From positions 62,001-126,000 of the forward strand of contig FCNS01000004.1 of assembly GCA_900045905.1 (NCBI GenBank): a stretch of 64,000 nt of DNA, given 5' to 3'. A program made the translations under genes and the position numbers. A model generated the notes under the pieces. The model was not told where the DNA came from and searched no databases. It saw only the letters and a list, made by a program, of their open reading frames with translations. Source of the DNA: Clostridiales bacterium CHKCI001 (GTDB taxonomy: Bacteria > Bacillota > Clostridia > Lachnospirales > Lachnospiraceae). Below are positions 42,656 through 51,263 of this stretch, piece by piece. Each line of letters begins with the position of its first letter. Within the stretch, counting starts at the first letter, position 1.

Positions 42656-44015
42656 CTGCCATCACCTCCGCTTTCACAGCATCGATCAATGCCCTCTGCG
42701 TATGGTCCTTTGTTTCCAGCGCATGCATGATCTGTTCATCAATGGTCTTCGCCGCAAGGATGTGGATCACGGACACCGTCTCCTTCTGTCCCTGCCGCCA
42801 AAGTCTCGCCACCGTCTGCTGGTACAGTTCCAGGCTCCATGTAAGCCCGAACCACACCAGGATATTCCCGCCACTCTGAAGGTTCAGGCCATGTCCGGCG
42901 GATGCCGGATGGATCAGCCCGACAGAGATTTTCTCCTCATTCCACCGCCGGATATTCCGCTCTTTATCCAGTCTGGCGCAGCCGACCTTAAGTTCGGAAA
43001 GCCTTTCCTGTATCCGTTCCAGATCATGCTGGTACCAATACGCCGTAAGGACCGGCTTTCCGTTCGCCGCCTCAATGATATCCTCCAGGGCATCCAGCTT
43101 CCGGTTATGGATCGTTTCATAAGTGCCGTCATCAGAATATACCGCTCCGTTTGCCATCTGGGACAGCTTCCCGGACAACGCTGCCGCGTTCGCGGCTGTC
43201 ACTTCCCCGTCCGGCAGCTTTAAAAGAAGATCCCGCTTCATCCGCTCATATTTTACAAGTTCCGATTCATCCAGACGTACCATATATCTGGAATTCACCA
43301 GTTCCGGCATCTTCAGGTGATCCGCTGATTTCATGGAGATCGTGATATCAGAGATTCTGTCATAGATCGCTTCTTCCGCTCCCGGAAGGAGTTTATAGCT
43401 GTATACGACATGTCCATTCGTCTTATCCGGCACGAAATACCGGTTCCGGTACTGTCCGATAAACCTTCCCAGTCTCTGTCCCATATCCAAAAGCTTATAT
43501 TCCGCGAACAGGTCCATCAGTCCATTGGAAGAAGGCGTCCCGGTCAGGCCCACGATCCGTTTCACTTTCGGCCGTACCTTCATCAATGCCTTAAAGCGTT
43601 TTGCCTGCCAGTTCTTAAAAGATGACAGTTCATCCACAACTACCATGTCATAATCAAACGGCAGTCCGCTCTTTTCCACCAGCCACTGGACGTTCTCACG
43701 GTTGATCAGGTAAATATCCGCCTGCGCTTCCAATGCCGCCATCCGCTCAGTCTCGGTTCCCACCGCCACACTATAACGAATATCGGACAAATGATCCCAT
43801 TTCTGCAGTTCATCCGGCCAGCTCATTTTCGCCACCCGGATCGGCGCGATCACAAGCACCTTATGGATCTCAAAGCTGTCAAACATCAAATCGCGAACCG
43901 CCGTCAGCGTAATGGAAGTCTTTCCAAGCCCGCATTCCAAAAATACCGCCGCCGCGTCATGCTCTTTGATATATTCCGATGCGTAAACCTGGTAGTCATG
44001 CGGTTCGTATTTCAT
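42639..44015 (-). CDS. phage SNF2/DEAD-type helicase
   Basis: A 458-residue superfamily 2 ATPase. Walker A is ECGLGKTSITL, motif II is VVVDELSSF (DEL instead of DEAH), motif III GLTGTPSSN, and motifs V/VI are in PASAGHGLNLQ and QTVARLWRQGQK. It is probably a replication or recombination helicase. The start at 44015 follows GGAGGG. It overlaps the VRR-NUC gene by 20 bases; that pair is a conserved set in Firmicutes phages. Confidence 0.92.
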   Translation of the reverse strand: MKYEPHDYQVYASEYIKEHDAAAVFLECGLGKTSITLTAVRDLMFDSFEIHKVLVIAPIRVAKMSWPDELQKWDHLSDIRYSVAVGTETERMAALEAQADIYLINRENVQWLVEKSGLPFDYDMVVVDELSSFKNWQAKRFKALMKVRPKVKRIVGLTGTPSSNGLMDLFAEYKLLDMGQRLGRFIGQYRNRYFVPDKTNGHVVYSYKLLPGAEEAIYDRISDITISMKSADHLKMPELVNSRYMVRLDESELVKYERMKRDLLLKLPDGEVTAANAAALSGKLSQMANGAVYSDDGTYETIHNRKLDALEDIIEAANGKPVLTAYWYQHDLERIQERLSELKVGCARLDKERNIRRWNEEKISVGLIHPASAGHGLNLQSGGNILVWFGLTWSLELYQQTVARLWRQGQKETVSVIHILAAKTIDEQIMHALETKDHTQRALIDAVKAEVMAGGSSQ

Positions 44016-44277
44016 CAATGATCCCTCCAATCTGCCCTGGGTCATCCAGCACATACACCCGGTACCCCAAAGACCGCAGCAGCTCATGCCTGGACTCCTG
44101 CAATGGCCTTGCTTTCTTCCCCGGAGCCTTTACTTCCACAAATCCCATCCTCCCGCCCGGTAAAAGCACCATCCTGTCCGGCAGGCCATCAAATCCGGGC
44201 GCCGTCCATTTCGGGCAGATCCCGCCTGCCGCCTTCACCGCTTTTACCAGCTTCTGCTCCACTGTTTTCTCTCTCAT
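43996..44277 (-). CDS. VRR-NUC domain nuclease
   Basis: A 93-residue protein consisting almost only of the VRR-NUC fold (PD-(D/E)XK superfamily): EQKLVKAVKAAGGICPKW, GLPDRMVLLPGGRMGFVEVK with the catalytic Asp and E-x-K, and QESRHELLRSLGY. It likely cleaves branched DNA. The ATG at 44277 with GAGAGGAGG is much better than a long upstream extension that reads through a non-coding spacer. Confidence 0.9.
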   Translation of the reverse strand: MREKTVEQKLVKAVKAAGGICPKWTAPGFDGLPDRMVLLPGGRMGFVEVKAPGKKARPLQESRHELLRSLGYRVYVLDDPGQIGGIIDEIRTA

Positions 44278-44508
44278 GCTTCCTCCTCTCCCGAAACAAC
44301 TGAACCAAAAATTCCTTACGCGCGTATATACATGCGCTTCACACGTCTGCTTTCTATCAAAAACACTATTTATTTGTTCTATAAAGAAAAAGTTGTTTCT
44401 CTGTTCCATATCTGCTCCAAACCCTGCATGTTTCCGCGCTTTTTCACTGAACAACCCGTTAGGAACGGAACAAGAAGCTGTTCTGTTCCGACAGGTTGTT
44501 CACTAAAA
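44278..44508. promoter_or_regulatory. replication-module spacer with a 55-base inverted repeat
   Basis: The spacer is AT-rich in part and lacks a gene. At 44448-44502 TGAACAACC faces GGTTGTTCA, with nested GGAAC/GTTCC arms inside, giving a long imperfect cruciform. No T run follows, so it is not a simple terminator. An origin, a binding site or a processing signal are possible. Confidence 0.5.
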
Positions 44509-46833
44509 TCATTCATCTCTTTTGTAGATTCTCTGTCTTCCATAGATGGGAAGAATCTTTGCCTTCCCGGTTTTGCTCCAACCGGCGATTCTCTCCATGA
44601 TGGCGGAAATAGCGTAGCTGTCCGATGGCTTCATATCTTCTTTCGCCTTTCCAAAGCATTCGCACCAGATCTCCATGTTGGAGACTTCCATCCGGCGGAC
44701 GCTGCCGTCCGGCCTCATCGGGTCATCCGCGTCCCGGACATAATCACGCCGCTTATAGACATCCATCGAATCCCAGTTACCGGGCAGGAGCATATCCAGG
44801 TATTCCTGCACCAGCCCTTCCCGGTCATCCCGTTCCATCGCCGCCCGCTGCTCTTCTTTGGCATAGTCCTCCAGTTCCGGCGAAAGATACAGCTTCTCCC
44901 CGGCTTTGGCATATACCATGACCTCCGCCCAGACCTGCTTCACCGTATCCTCATCCATATCCCAGGGCTTGTACTTCCCGTTTCCCGGCACCTTCACATT
45001 CCAATACCTTCTGTTCCCGGTAATGTCCCTGAGATACCCGTTCTGGCTGTTGGTGGTGCCGAAAAATACGCACTGTCTCGGATGGGGCGTCACCCTTCTC
45101 CCGAAACTTGCCCGGTACTTGTCATCCTGCCTGGAAATAAAGGCTTTCACCTTATCCAGGTCCGCTTTCCGCATCCCGGCAAGCTCCCCGATCTCCATGA
45201 TCCAGTACCCCTGCAGCTTCTCCGCCGCCGTCTTATCATTCATATCCGACAGGTTCAGGCTGTCCGAGTACCATTCGCCGCCCAGCTTCGCGATCAGCGT
45301 GCTCTTCCCGATCCCCTGGTCCCCGTTCAGAACGATCATGCTGTCAAACTTGATTCCCGGATGGTACACCCGGCAGTAAGCCGCGCACAGCTCCTTCCTT
45401 GTAACTGCCCGTACATATGGAGTGTCCTCCGCCCCAAGATAATCGATCAGCAGCGTATCCGCGCGCTCCACCCCGTCCCAAGCAGGAAGCGTCTCAAAGA
45501 ACTCTCGGATCGGATGGTAGGACCGGTCATCCACGGCCTTCGTAACGGCGATATCATAATTCCTGGCAGAAAATGTCCCGTATGCCGCGTCCACATAGCA
45601 GATCAGCTGGGCGTCATCCGCATCCCGCCAGAACTTGGCCGGATGCGTCCAGGGAACTTTCCCCCGGATCTCCATGCCGTCCGCCAGCTGGTTGAAGACA
45701 ATCCCTTTCAGGTTCTCATCATTCTCCAGGATCAGCATGAGGTTGTGCAGGTTATTCTTAAGTTCCATGCTCTTCTTCTCATACTGAAGCTGCTTCTTCC
45801 ACGCGTCCGGATCCGCTTCGTCAAAATCCTCCGCTGCCGCCTGCCGCTTTTCCTCAAAAATCCGAAGCTTCACCCGCTCATCCGCCGCGGCGAATTCAGC
45901 CATGGCGTTATAGGATTTCTTCGGGTCGTCATCCGGGAACTTATGCACCCTCACCGCGTCAAAAGCGTTCAGCAGCTGCCCGCAGGCCGGATCCGTCGCG
46001 TGGAAGCTGTAGGCAAACTTCTCGTCAATGATGATGACACCGGCGGAACTGTCTGCCGGAATATAGTCATACCTTCCTTCCATCGCCGACGGCGCGTAAA
46101 CATCCGGCAGGAACTTTTCAATCGCTTCCCGGATCGGATAAGCACGGCAGAAAGCCCCCACCACGCCGGTCTTTGCCAGCGGATCCGCCTGCTGTTTCGC
46201 GGACTTCTCCACCGCTTCCGATTCCCTGGACGATACCGGCCAGGTGGAAACGTCCCGCCAGTCGTCATAAAACCCCAGGTAAGCATCCGGATCCAGGATA
46301 TCGCCGTCCATGACCCGGAACACATACTCCCCGTTTGAGGAAGTAGACGGCCAGTACATAAGCCGGTGCGGCTGGTATGTGGTATCATCAAACAGATCCA
46401 TTCCGATCTCCTGCGCCACCTTGCGGGCAAGGGCCGGATATTCCTCCTCGGACACATCCCGTTTCAGCGGGAAGATCAGCCGCAGCCGCGGCGCCTCCGG
46501 CGTATGCTTATGCGTAGAGTAGACACACATCTCATGGGAATGAAACAGGGAAAGCTCCTCCAGGATATCCGGCGTGCCGTGGTCCATATCCAGCGTCAGC
46601 ATGGACCGGCACAGAACCGTCCCGGTCTTTCTCCTGCCGCCCCGCAGATGCCCGCCGACAAAACCGCCCACATCCTTGACAGCGTCCTGCTGGGGCTTTG
46701 TCATCTTCCTGTATTCCTCCACTGTTTCCGTGGTGGTCTGCGTGGTGCTGACCCTTTTGCAGAAGTCATCCCAGGAGATATCGTTATTTTTCCATCTCTT
46801 CTCCATGCGGGAATTTCCATACGCGATCTTCAT
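44509..46833 (-). CDS. phage primase-helicase (AEP-like N-terminus, VapE/VirE ATPase)
   Basis: A 774-residue replication protein. The N-terminal part (about 70-190) has TLDMDHGTP and PRLRLIFPLKRD, pointing to an archaeo-eukaryotic-type primase fold. The C-terminal part is a VapE helicase: Walker A NGDQGIGKSTLI near 465, acidic WIMEIGELAG, then FFGTTNSQNGYLRD with ITGNRRYW. It should prime and unwind phage DNA. It overlaps the DUF4406 gene by four bases. Confidence 0.92.
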   Translation of the reverse strand: MKIAYGNSRMEKRWKNNDISWDDFCKRVSTTQTTTETVEEYRKMTKPQQDAVKDVGGFVGGHLRGGRRKTGTVLCRSMLTLDMDHGTPDILEELSLFHSHEMCVYSTHKHTPEAPRLRLIFPLKRDVSEEEYPALARKVAQEIGMDLFDDTTYQPHRLMYWPSTSSNGEYVFRVMDGDILDPDAYLGFYDDWRDVSTWPVSSRESEAVEKSAKQQADPLAKTGVVGAFCRAYPIREAIEKFLPDVYAPSAMEGRYDYIPADSSAGVIIIDEKFAYSFHATDPACGQLLNAFDAVRVHKFPDDDPKKSYNAMAEFAAADERVKLRIFEEKRQAAAEDFDEADPDAWKKQLQYEKKSMELKNNLHNLMLILENDENLKGIVFNQLADGMEIRGKVPWTHPAKFWRDADDAQLICYVDAAYGTFSARNYDIAVTKAVDDRSYHPIREFFETLPAWDGVERADTLLIDYLGAEDTPYVRAVTRKELCAAYCRVYHPGIKFDSMIVLNGDQGIGKSTLIAKLGGEWYSDSLNLSDMNDKTAAEKLQGYWIMEIGELAGMRKADLDKVKAFISRQDDKYRASFGRRVTPHPRQCVFFGTTNSQNGYLRDITGNRRYWNVKVPGNGKYKPWDMDEDTVKQVWAEVMVYAKAGEKLYLSPELEDYAKEEQRAAMERDDREGLVQEYLDMLLPGNWDSMDVYKRRDYVRDADDPMRPDGSVRRMEVSNMEIWCECFGKAKEDMKPSDSYAISAIMERIAGWSKTGKAKILPIYGRQRIYKRDE

Positions 46834-47267
46834 CCTGCCATCCCCTCCTTCTCCCGCAGGTCATCGGTAAAATACCGGATCTTCTTGCGCAGTTTCCTGG
46901 CCTTTTCAATCTCAGCGGCCATGCCTTCGGAAACTGTATCCCCGAACACCCAGACCTCTTCGCATTTTCCCATAAAGACCATGCCCATCTTAAGCCCCAG
47001 CCACCGCTCCGTCTTTTCATCCAGATACTGCGGACAGAGCAGATGCGGAGCGATTGGGATGCAGTGTCTCTCCACCGCGAACCTGGAAAATGCCCTTGCC
47101 CGGAACGTATTCTTCTCCGCGTCTCCCGCGTAAGGCGAACAGATATAGACCAAAGGGCGGTACGCAGCCGCCGCCCTGGCCGCGCGCTCTTCCGCCTCAA
47201 TCCTGGTCAGCGCCTCATATACCACGGGATCATAATATCCCTCGCTGTTATACTTGCTGACTCCCAT
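46830..47267 (-). CDS. DUF4406-like protein
   Basis: A 145-residue protein. YICSPYAGDAEKNTFRARAF and CIPIAPHLLCPQYLDE, then GMVFMGKCEEVWVFGDTVSEG, form a Rossmann-like fold related to nucleoside 2-deoxyribosyltransferases. The first 35 residues are an extra Ala/Arg-rich helix. It may act on nucleotides or on DNA modification precursors; no activity is proven from sequence. Confidence 0.82.
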   Translation of the reverse strand: MGVSKYNSEGYYDPVVYEALTRIEAEERAARAAAAYRPLVYICSPYAGDAEKNTFRARAFSRFAVERHCIPIAPHLLCPQYLDEKTERWLGLKMGMVFMGKCEEVWVFGDTVSEGMAAEIEKARKLRKKIRYFTDDLREKEGMAG

Positions 47268-47269
47268 GC

Positions 47270-48061
47270 TCAGTTCCCCCTTTCAATCAGCGGAAGGATC
47301 CCGTCCGTTTTCAGCAGGTCATAGATGAAAAGCCTTCCTTTCTGCGTCCAGTACGTATGCACCTTCGTATGCGTTGTCCCGTCATACGCCGGATAGGCAT
47401 GCGTCTTCGTGCTGGTGTATCCGCACCCGGCATATTTCTGGTACAAAAGCCAGATCTTTCCGCCCTGCCTATACTGCACGCCTTTCTCATGCAGGTACTG
47501 GTTCATCCGCTTCGCGCTCCATCCATAATCTTTCGCGAATTCCGATACCGCCATCCAGCTGGGGCTGTTCAGAACCACATCATAATAGCTTGCCTTCGGC
47601 CTCATCTCCGCAAGCTGCTGCTTCTGCACGGCGGCCTCCTGTTCCAGCGCCATTCTCCTAAGCCGCTCAGCCCTAAACGCCTGCAGTGCTTCGATCAGGG
47701 CGTCCGTATTATTCACAATGTCATCCAGCACAAATACTCCGTGCTTTCGGATCGCCGGAAGGACTTCCGATGTCACCCACCTCTTAAAGCGTTTCGCGGA
47801 CGGAAGCCTGCTGGAAAGGATCAGGCTGTACAGACCGGATTCGTTGATAAGCACCGGTGTCTGCTCTCTTCCGACGGAGTCGCGAATCGCTACCCCACCC
47901 ATTCTGTCCTCTTCATCAACATGCTTCACAAGAGCATCCCTGGTATTGGCGTAACCAAGAATCACCGCTATATCCTTCCCGACAAAATACGGCTCACCAT
48001 TGACTGTGATACTGCGGACTGAGCCGAACTCCGCAATGCTGAATACCTGTAACTCACTCAT
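47270..48061 (-). CDS. phage antirepressor (BRO-N plus KilAC domains)
   Basis: A 263-residue DNA-binding protein. The BRO-N domain (1-115) has FVGKDIAVILGYANTRDAL and INESGLYSLILSSRLPSAK. A coiled coil follows (about 120-155), then a KilAC/ANT domain with SVFAKDYGWSAKRMNQYL-like sequence and YTYWTQKGRLFIY-like ending. Antirepressors normally inactivate a CI-type repressor, yet no such repressor gene is visible in the element. GGAGGG precedes the start. Confidence 0.9.
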   Translation of the reverse strand: MSELQVFSIAEFGSVRSITVNGEPYFVGKDIAVILGYANTRDALVKHVDEEDRMGGVAIRDSVGREQTPVLINESGLYSLILSSRLPSAKRFKRWVTSEVLPAIRKHGVFVLDDIVNNTDALIEALQAFRAERLRRMALEQEAAVQKQQLAEMRPKASYYDVVLNSPSWMAVSEFAKDYGWSAKRMNQYLHEKGVQYRQGGKIWLLYQKYAGCGYTSTKTHAYPAYDGTTHTKVHTYWTQKGRLFIYDLLKTDGILPLIERGN

Positions 48062-48090
48062 GAATTACCCTCCTTAGATATGAAATTTTT

Positions 48091-48149
48091 GAAGGGCCTG
48101 TCCCCTTCAAGTCACAGGCAGCAAAAAGGAGAGGATTTTTACCCTCTCC
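48091..48149 (-). repeat. terminator-leader module, copy 2
   Basis: On the minus strand: stem GGAGAGG/CCTCTCC around GTAAAAAT, a T run, the box GCCTGTGAC (ending 48111), then a second perfect hairpin GAAGGG-GACAGG-CCCTTC (48108-48091). It lies between the DNA polymerase and antirepressor genes, so the first hairpin likely ends the polymerase transcript. Confidence 0.65.
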
Positions 48150-48160
48150 CGAAAATCTTT

Positions 48161-50110
48161 TCAATCTTTTTTATAAAACTCGGTTTCGTAGCCATCGGCT
48201 CTTAAAGCCAGCCCCTCCGCCCAGGGCGGCGTCCTTCCCATCTGTTCACAGATCGCGTCCAGGGAAGCATCCTTCCGGCACTCAATGATCAACTCATCAT
48301 GCACATGGGCGCAGATCCGGCAGTGTGACAGTGTCCGCATGGCGTAGCAGAGGATATCCCTGGATATGGCCTGCACAATGTTCTCCACAAACTTCGGACC
48401 GTAACTCTCGATCCGCTCCCACTTCTTTGTTCCTCCCACGCCTTCATAAGTCACAGATTCACCGCCGAAACGGTTCTCACCGATTCTCGGCTTCACATAA
48501 GCAAGCCTTCTCCCAGAAGGCAGGGTAATGAACAGCATCCCGCTGCGGCACTCAAAACGGATCCCCTGCAGGACAGACGGCTCCCGCTGCTTCACCGCTT
48601 TCTTTACTGCCCGGTCCACATCCCACCAGAAGCGGACAATATTGGGATTCGCCGTCCGCCAGGAATCCACCAGCGGCTGAAGTTCCTCTTCCGCCAGTCC
48701 CATTTCCATGGCTCCCATGGATTTCAGGGCGCCGACAGATCCGCCGTATCCCAAAGCCAATTCCGCGATCTTCCCCTTCTGCCGCAGTTCCGCGTTCCGT
48801 CCGTGTTTTTCCACCGGCACCCCGAACATCGCCGATGCCGACGCGCAGTAAATATCACCGTTATTCACAAACACTTCCATCCTCCACCGCTCCCCGGCAA
48901 GCCAGGACAGAACCCGCGCCTCGATGGATGAAAAATCCGCCACACAGAATTTACATCCCAGCTGCGGCACGAACGCCGTGCGGATCAGTTCCGACAGAAC
49001 CCCCGGTATATTCTCATACAGAAGTTCCAGCGCTTCATAGTCGCCGCACTTTACAAGGGATCGGGCTTCCGCCAAGTCAGGGATATGGTTCTGGGGCAGA
49101 TTTTGCAGCTGTACGATGCGTCCCGAAAATCTTCCGGTTCTGTTGGCTCCGTAAAAAAAGAACATCCCGCGGCACCGGTCATCATCACAAGCTGAATTTC
49201 TCATTGCCTGATATTTCTTTACGCTGCTCTTCGCAAGCTGCAGGCGAAGGGATAATACTTCCGCAATATCACCGGGAACCGTTTTTATCATGGCGGCCAC
49301 TTCTTTTTTCCCAAGACTGTCGGCCTCGATCCCCCGGCCCGCTAGATAGCCTTTCAGCTGTTGAACCGAATTCGGATTGTCCAGTCCCGTCATTGCCTGT
49401 AATCTCGCCATCAAATCAGATTTTGACCGCGCGTCTATCAAGAGCGCCTGATCCACCAATTCACGGTCGATCATAATGCCCCGGTCGTTGATCTCCTGGT
49501 CAAGGTGATATTCTTCCCAGACGCTTTCCAGTACTGGATAATTGGAAAGTCTGGCCTGAATGGCCATCTCCACCTCTACATCCCGGATATTGTAGCTTTT
49601 AAATGCCTCCCACTTCTCCGGCTCGTCTGCCGGAAGGTTTCTGGTACGTCCGCCATTGGACTTAGTCGGTGCGCAGGGCTGGCAGAAATACTTAATAAGA
49701 TTCTTCCCCTCCGTCAGCTTCTGTTTTTCCAGACCCAGCACGGTTCCAACGCCTTCCAGAGACAACGGCAAACCCAGATAAGCCGCCCATACCATGGAGC
49801 AGCGCCAGGAGTCCGGCATCAGGTAATCCCCTGTCGGATACCCCAGATAGCGGGACAGGCAGACGCGCTCAAAGTTCGCATTGAAAGCCCATTTGGTGAC
49901 CGTGTCATCCTCCAAGGCAGCGATGATCTCTGCCGGAATTCTCTCCCCGCAGGCAAGATCGACCTGCCGCACAGGACCGCCATCCACACTGTATGCAAAG
50001 AGAATAACTTCAAAATCCGGGGCGGAGGCATATTTATAAACACCGCACTTGGTTAAATCCACATCCGAAAATGACTCAATATCAATTTCCAGGTTTTTTA
50101 TTTCAGCCAT
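48161..50110 (-). CDS. phage DNA polymerase, family A
   Basis: A 649-residue polymerase. The N-terminal 3'-5' exonuclease is indicated by LEIDIESFS and SYNIRDVEVEM-like motif. The polymerase core shows ANRTGRFSGR with motif A CVADFSSIEARV, motif B KIAELALGYGGSVGALKSMG and motif C ICAHVHDELIIE. It should replicate phage DNA. The ATG at 50110 lies inside the end of the HNH gene and is served by GGGGAGG; the longer frame to 50197 is just overlap. Confidence 0.94.
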   Translation of the reverse strand: MAEIKNLEIDIESFSDVDLTKCGVYKYASAPDFEVILFAYSVDGGPVRQVDLACGERIPAEIIAALEDDTVTKWAFNANFERVCLSRYLGYPTGDYLMPDSWRCSMVWAAYLGLPLSLEGVGTVLGLEKQKLTEGKNLIKYFCQPCAPTKSNGGRTRNLPADEPEKWEAFKSYNIRDVEVEMAIQARLSNYPVLESVWEEYHLDQEINDRGIMIDRELVDQALLIDARSKSDLMARLQAMTGLDNPNSVQQLKGYLAGRGIEADSLGKKEVAAMIKTVPGDIAEVLSLRLQLAKSSVKKYQAMRNSACDDDRCRGMFFFYGANRTGRFSGRIVQLQNLPQNHIPDLAEARSLVKCGDYEALELLYENIPGVLSELIRTAFVPQLGCKFCVADFSSIEARVLSWLAGERWRMEVFVNNGDIYCASASAMFGVPVEKHGRNAELRQKGKIAELALGYGGSVGALKSMGAMEMGLAEEELQPLVDSWRTANPNIVRFWWDVDRAVKKAVKQREPSVLQGIRFECRSGMLFITLPSGRRLAYVKPRIGENRFGGESVTYEGVGGTKKWERIESYGPKFVENIVQAISRDILCYAMRTLSHCRICAHVHDELIIECRKDASLDAICEQMGRTPPWAEGLALRADGYETEFYKKD

Positions 50111-50622
50111 GCAAAAATCCTCCCCTTCCGAATGGAACATATGATGCTCGGAGATACATTGAACATTCCGGCCAGCTCCGCTCCGCTGATCCCGCAATAA
50201 AATCCAAACCGTATGGCCTGCACATCGTCAGGGGACAGCTTCCGCCATTTTTTCCCCTGCCTGTAAACATCAAGGATATTTTCTGTTCGTGTTCCATATC
50301 TGAGGTTTTCCAGCCGGTTATCTGTTGGATCTCCATTCTTATGAAGAACCTCCATCCCTTCCGGTGCCTCGCCTGCAAATGTTTTCATGATCAACCGGTG
50401 AACCGGGCTTCCGGCAGCTCCATGCCCCAATACTACGGAAACATGTCCGCATTTACAGTACCGGCCCGGCCGCAGAATCTTTCCCTTTGCCTTTCTGTAA
50501 AACTCTTTCCCCGTATGATGACATACGCCCCTGACCAACCGGTCTAAGCTGCGGATTCTTCCCATATTACTGGCCTGATACCGTCCCTCATATCCGGGTA
50601 TGTCTTTCCAGATTTCCTCCAT
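50098..50622 (-). CDS. HNH homing endonuclease with NUMOD4 domain
   Basis: A 174-residue free-standing homing endonuclease. The NUMOD4 motif (WKDIPGYEGRYQASNMGRIR) is followed by an HNH core (HRLIMKTFAGEAPEGMEVLH, NLRYGT) and a C-terminal helix-turn-helix (GAELAGMFNVSPSIICSIRK). Such genes spread by cutting intron-less or gene-less alleles in a co-infecting phage. It sits between the single-strand binding protein and DNA polymerase genes, a common target site, and its last codons contain the polymerase start. Confidence 0.92.
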   Translation of the reverse strand: MEEIWKDIPGYEGRYQASNMGRIRSLDRLVRGVCHHTGKEFYRKAKGKILRPGRYCKCGHVSVVLGHGAAGSPVHRLIMKTFAGEAPEGMEVLHKNGDPTDNRLENLRYGTRTENILDVYRQGKKWRKLSPDDVQAIRFGFYCGISGAELAGMFNVSPSIICSIRKGRIFAWLK

Positions 50623-50685
50623 ACCGCTTCACTCCCTTCCTGACCTGAGGCAGCGGATTGCTCCGCCGCCCCAAAGTTCTTGAAA

Positions 50686-51249
50686 TCAATCGAGGAAATC
50701 CTCCTCATCCTCTTCCGCGAAATCATCCTCCGCCCTGCTCTTGCCGCCAAGGGGCTCGCCGTCCCGGATCTTCTGCAGATTGTTCAGACCGCAGGCAATC
50801 CCCTTGTTTCCGTTACTGTTGAAAGCATAGAAATTGATGCTCGCTCTGCCGTACACCCCGGAATACACCTCAGAACGTTCCAGGATCGGGTTCCTGTCCG
50901 CATCCACGATCCCCGGCACCGTGCCGCTGTTTGCGTTCACGAAATAAGAATTCGCGTATGCCTCGTCATCCGGCCTTTCCACGTCGCCATCACGCAGCGG
51001 CGTCTTCAGCGCGGAAAGTGCCGGTACGGATCTGCCGTTTCCTTTCAGCTTGCTCTGCCCTTCCTCGTAGGCCGCCTGGATCGCCGCCCGGATCTTTTCC
51101 AGCGTCTTCGTGTCAGACTTCGGGATGATCAGCGACACGGAATATTTCGGCGCGCCTCCATTGATGGATTTCGGCTCCCATGCGTTGACATAGCTCCATC
51201 TTGTGTTGACTCCGGTAATTACTTTTGTTGGATTATTGAACTTAGCCAT
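50686..51249 (-). CDS. DUF2815 single-stranded DNA-binding protein
   Basis: A 187-residue protein with an OB-like fold, TGVNTRWSYVNAWEPKSING and KYSVSLIIPKSDTKTLEKIR, and a strongly acidic tail (AEDDFAEEDEEDFLD) as in T7 gp2.5 and bacterial SSB, which recruits partners. It should coat single-stranded DNA during replication. It lies between the DUF2800 nuclease and the polymerase genes, a conserved phage replication set. Confidence 0.91.
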   Translation of the reverse strand: MAKFNNPTKVITGVNTRWSYVNAWEPKSINGGAPKYSVSLIIPKSDTKTLEKIRAAIQAAYEEGQSKLKGNGRSVPALSALKTPLRDGDVERPDDEAYANSYFVNANSGTVPGIVDADRNPILERSEVYSGVYGRASINFYAFNSNGNKGIACGLNNLQKIRDGEPLGGKSRAEDDFAEEDEEDFLD

Positions 51250-51263
51250 ACTGTTTTTCCTCC

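Noticed and set aside
44332-46338. A very long open frame on the plus strand opposite the primase-helicase gene
   Set aside because: It is antisense to a gene with clear VapE motifs, lacks a ribosome site and family motifs, and is rich in Arg/Pro/His/Leu, as expected for the shadow of a GC-rich gene.
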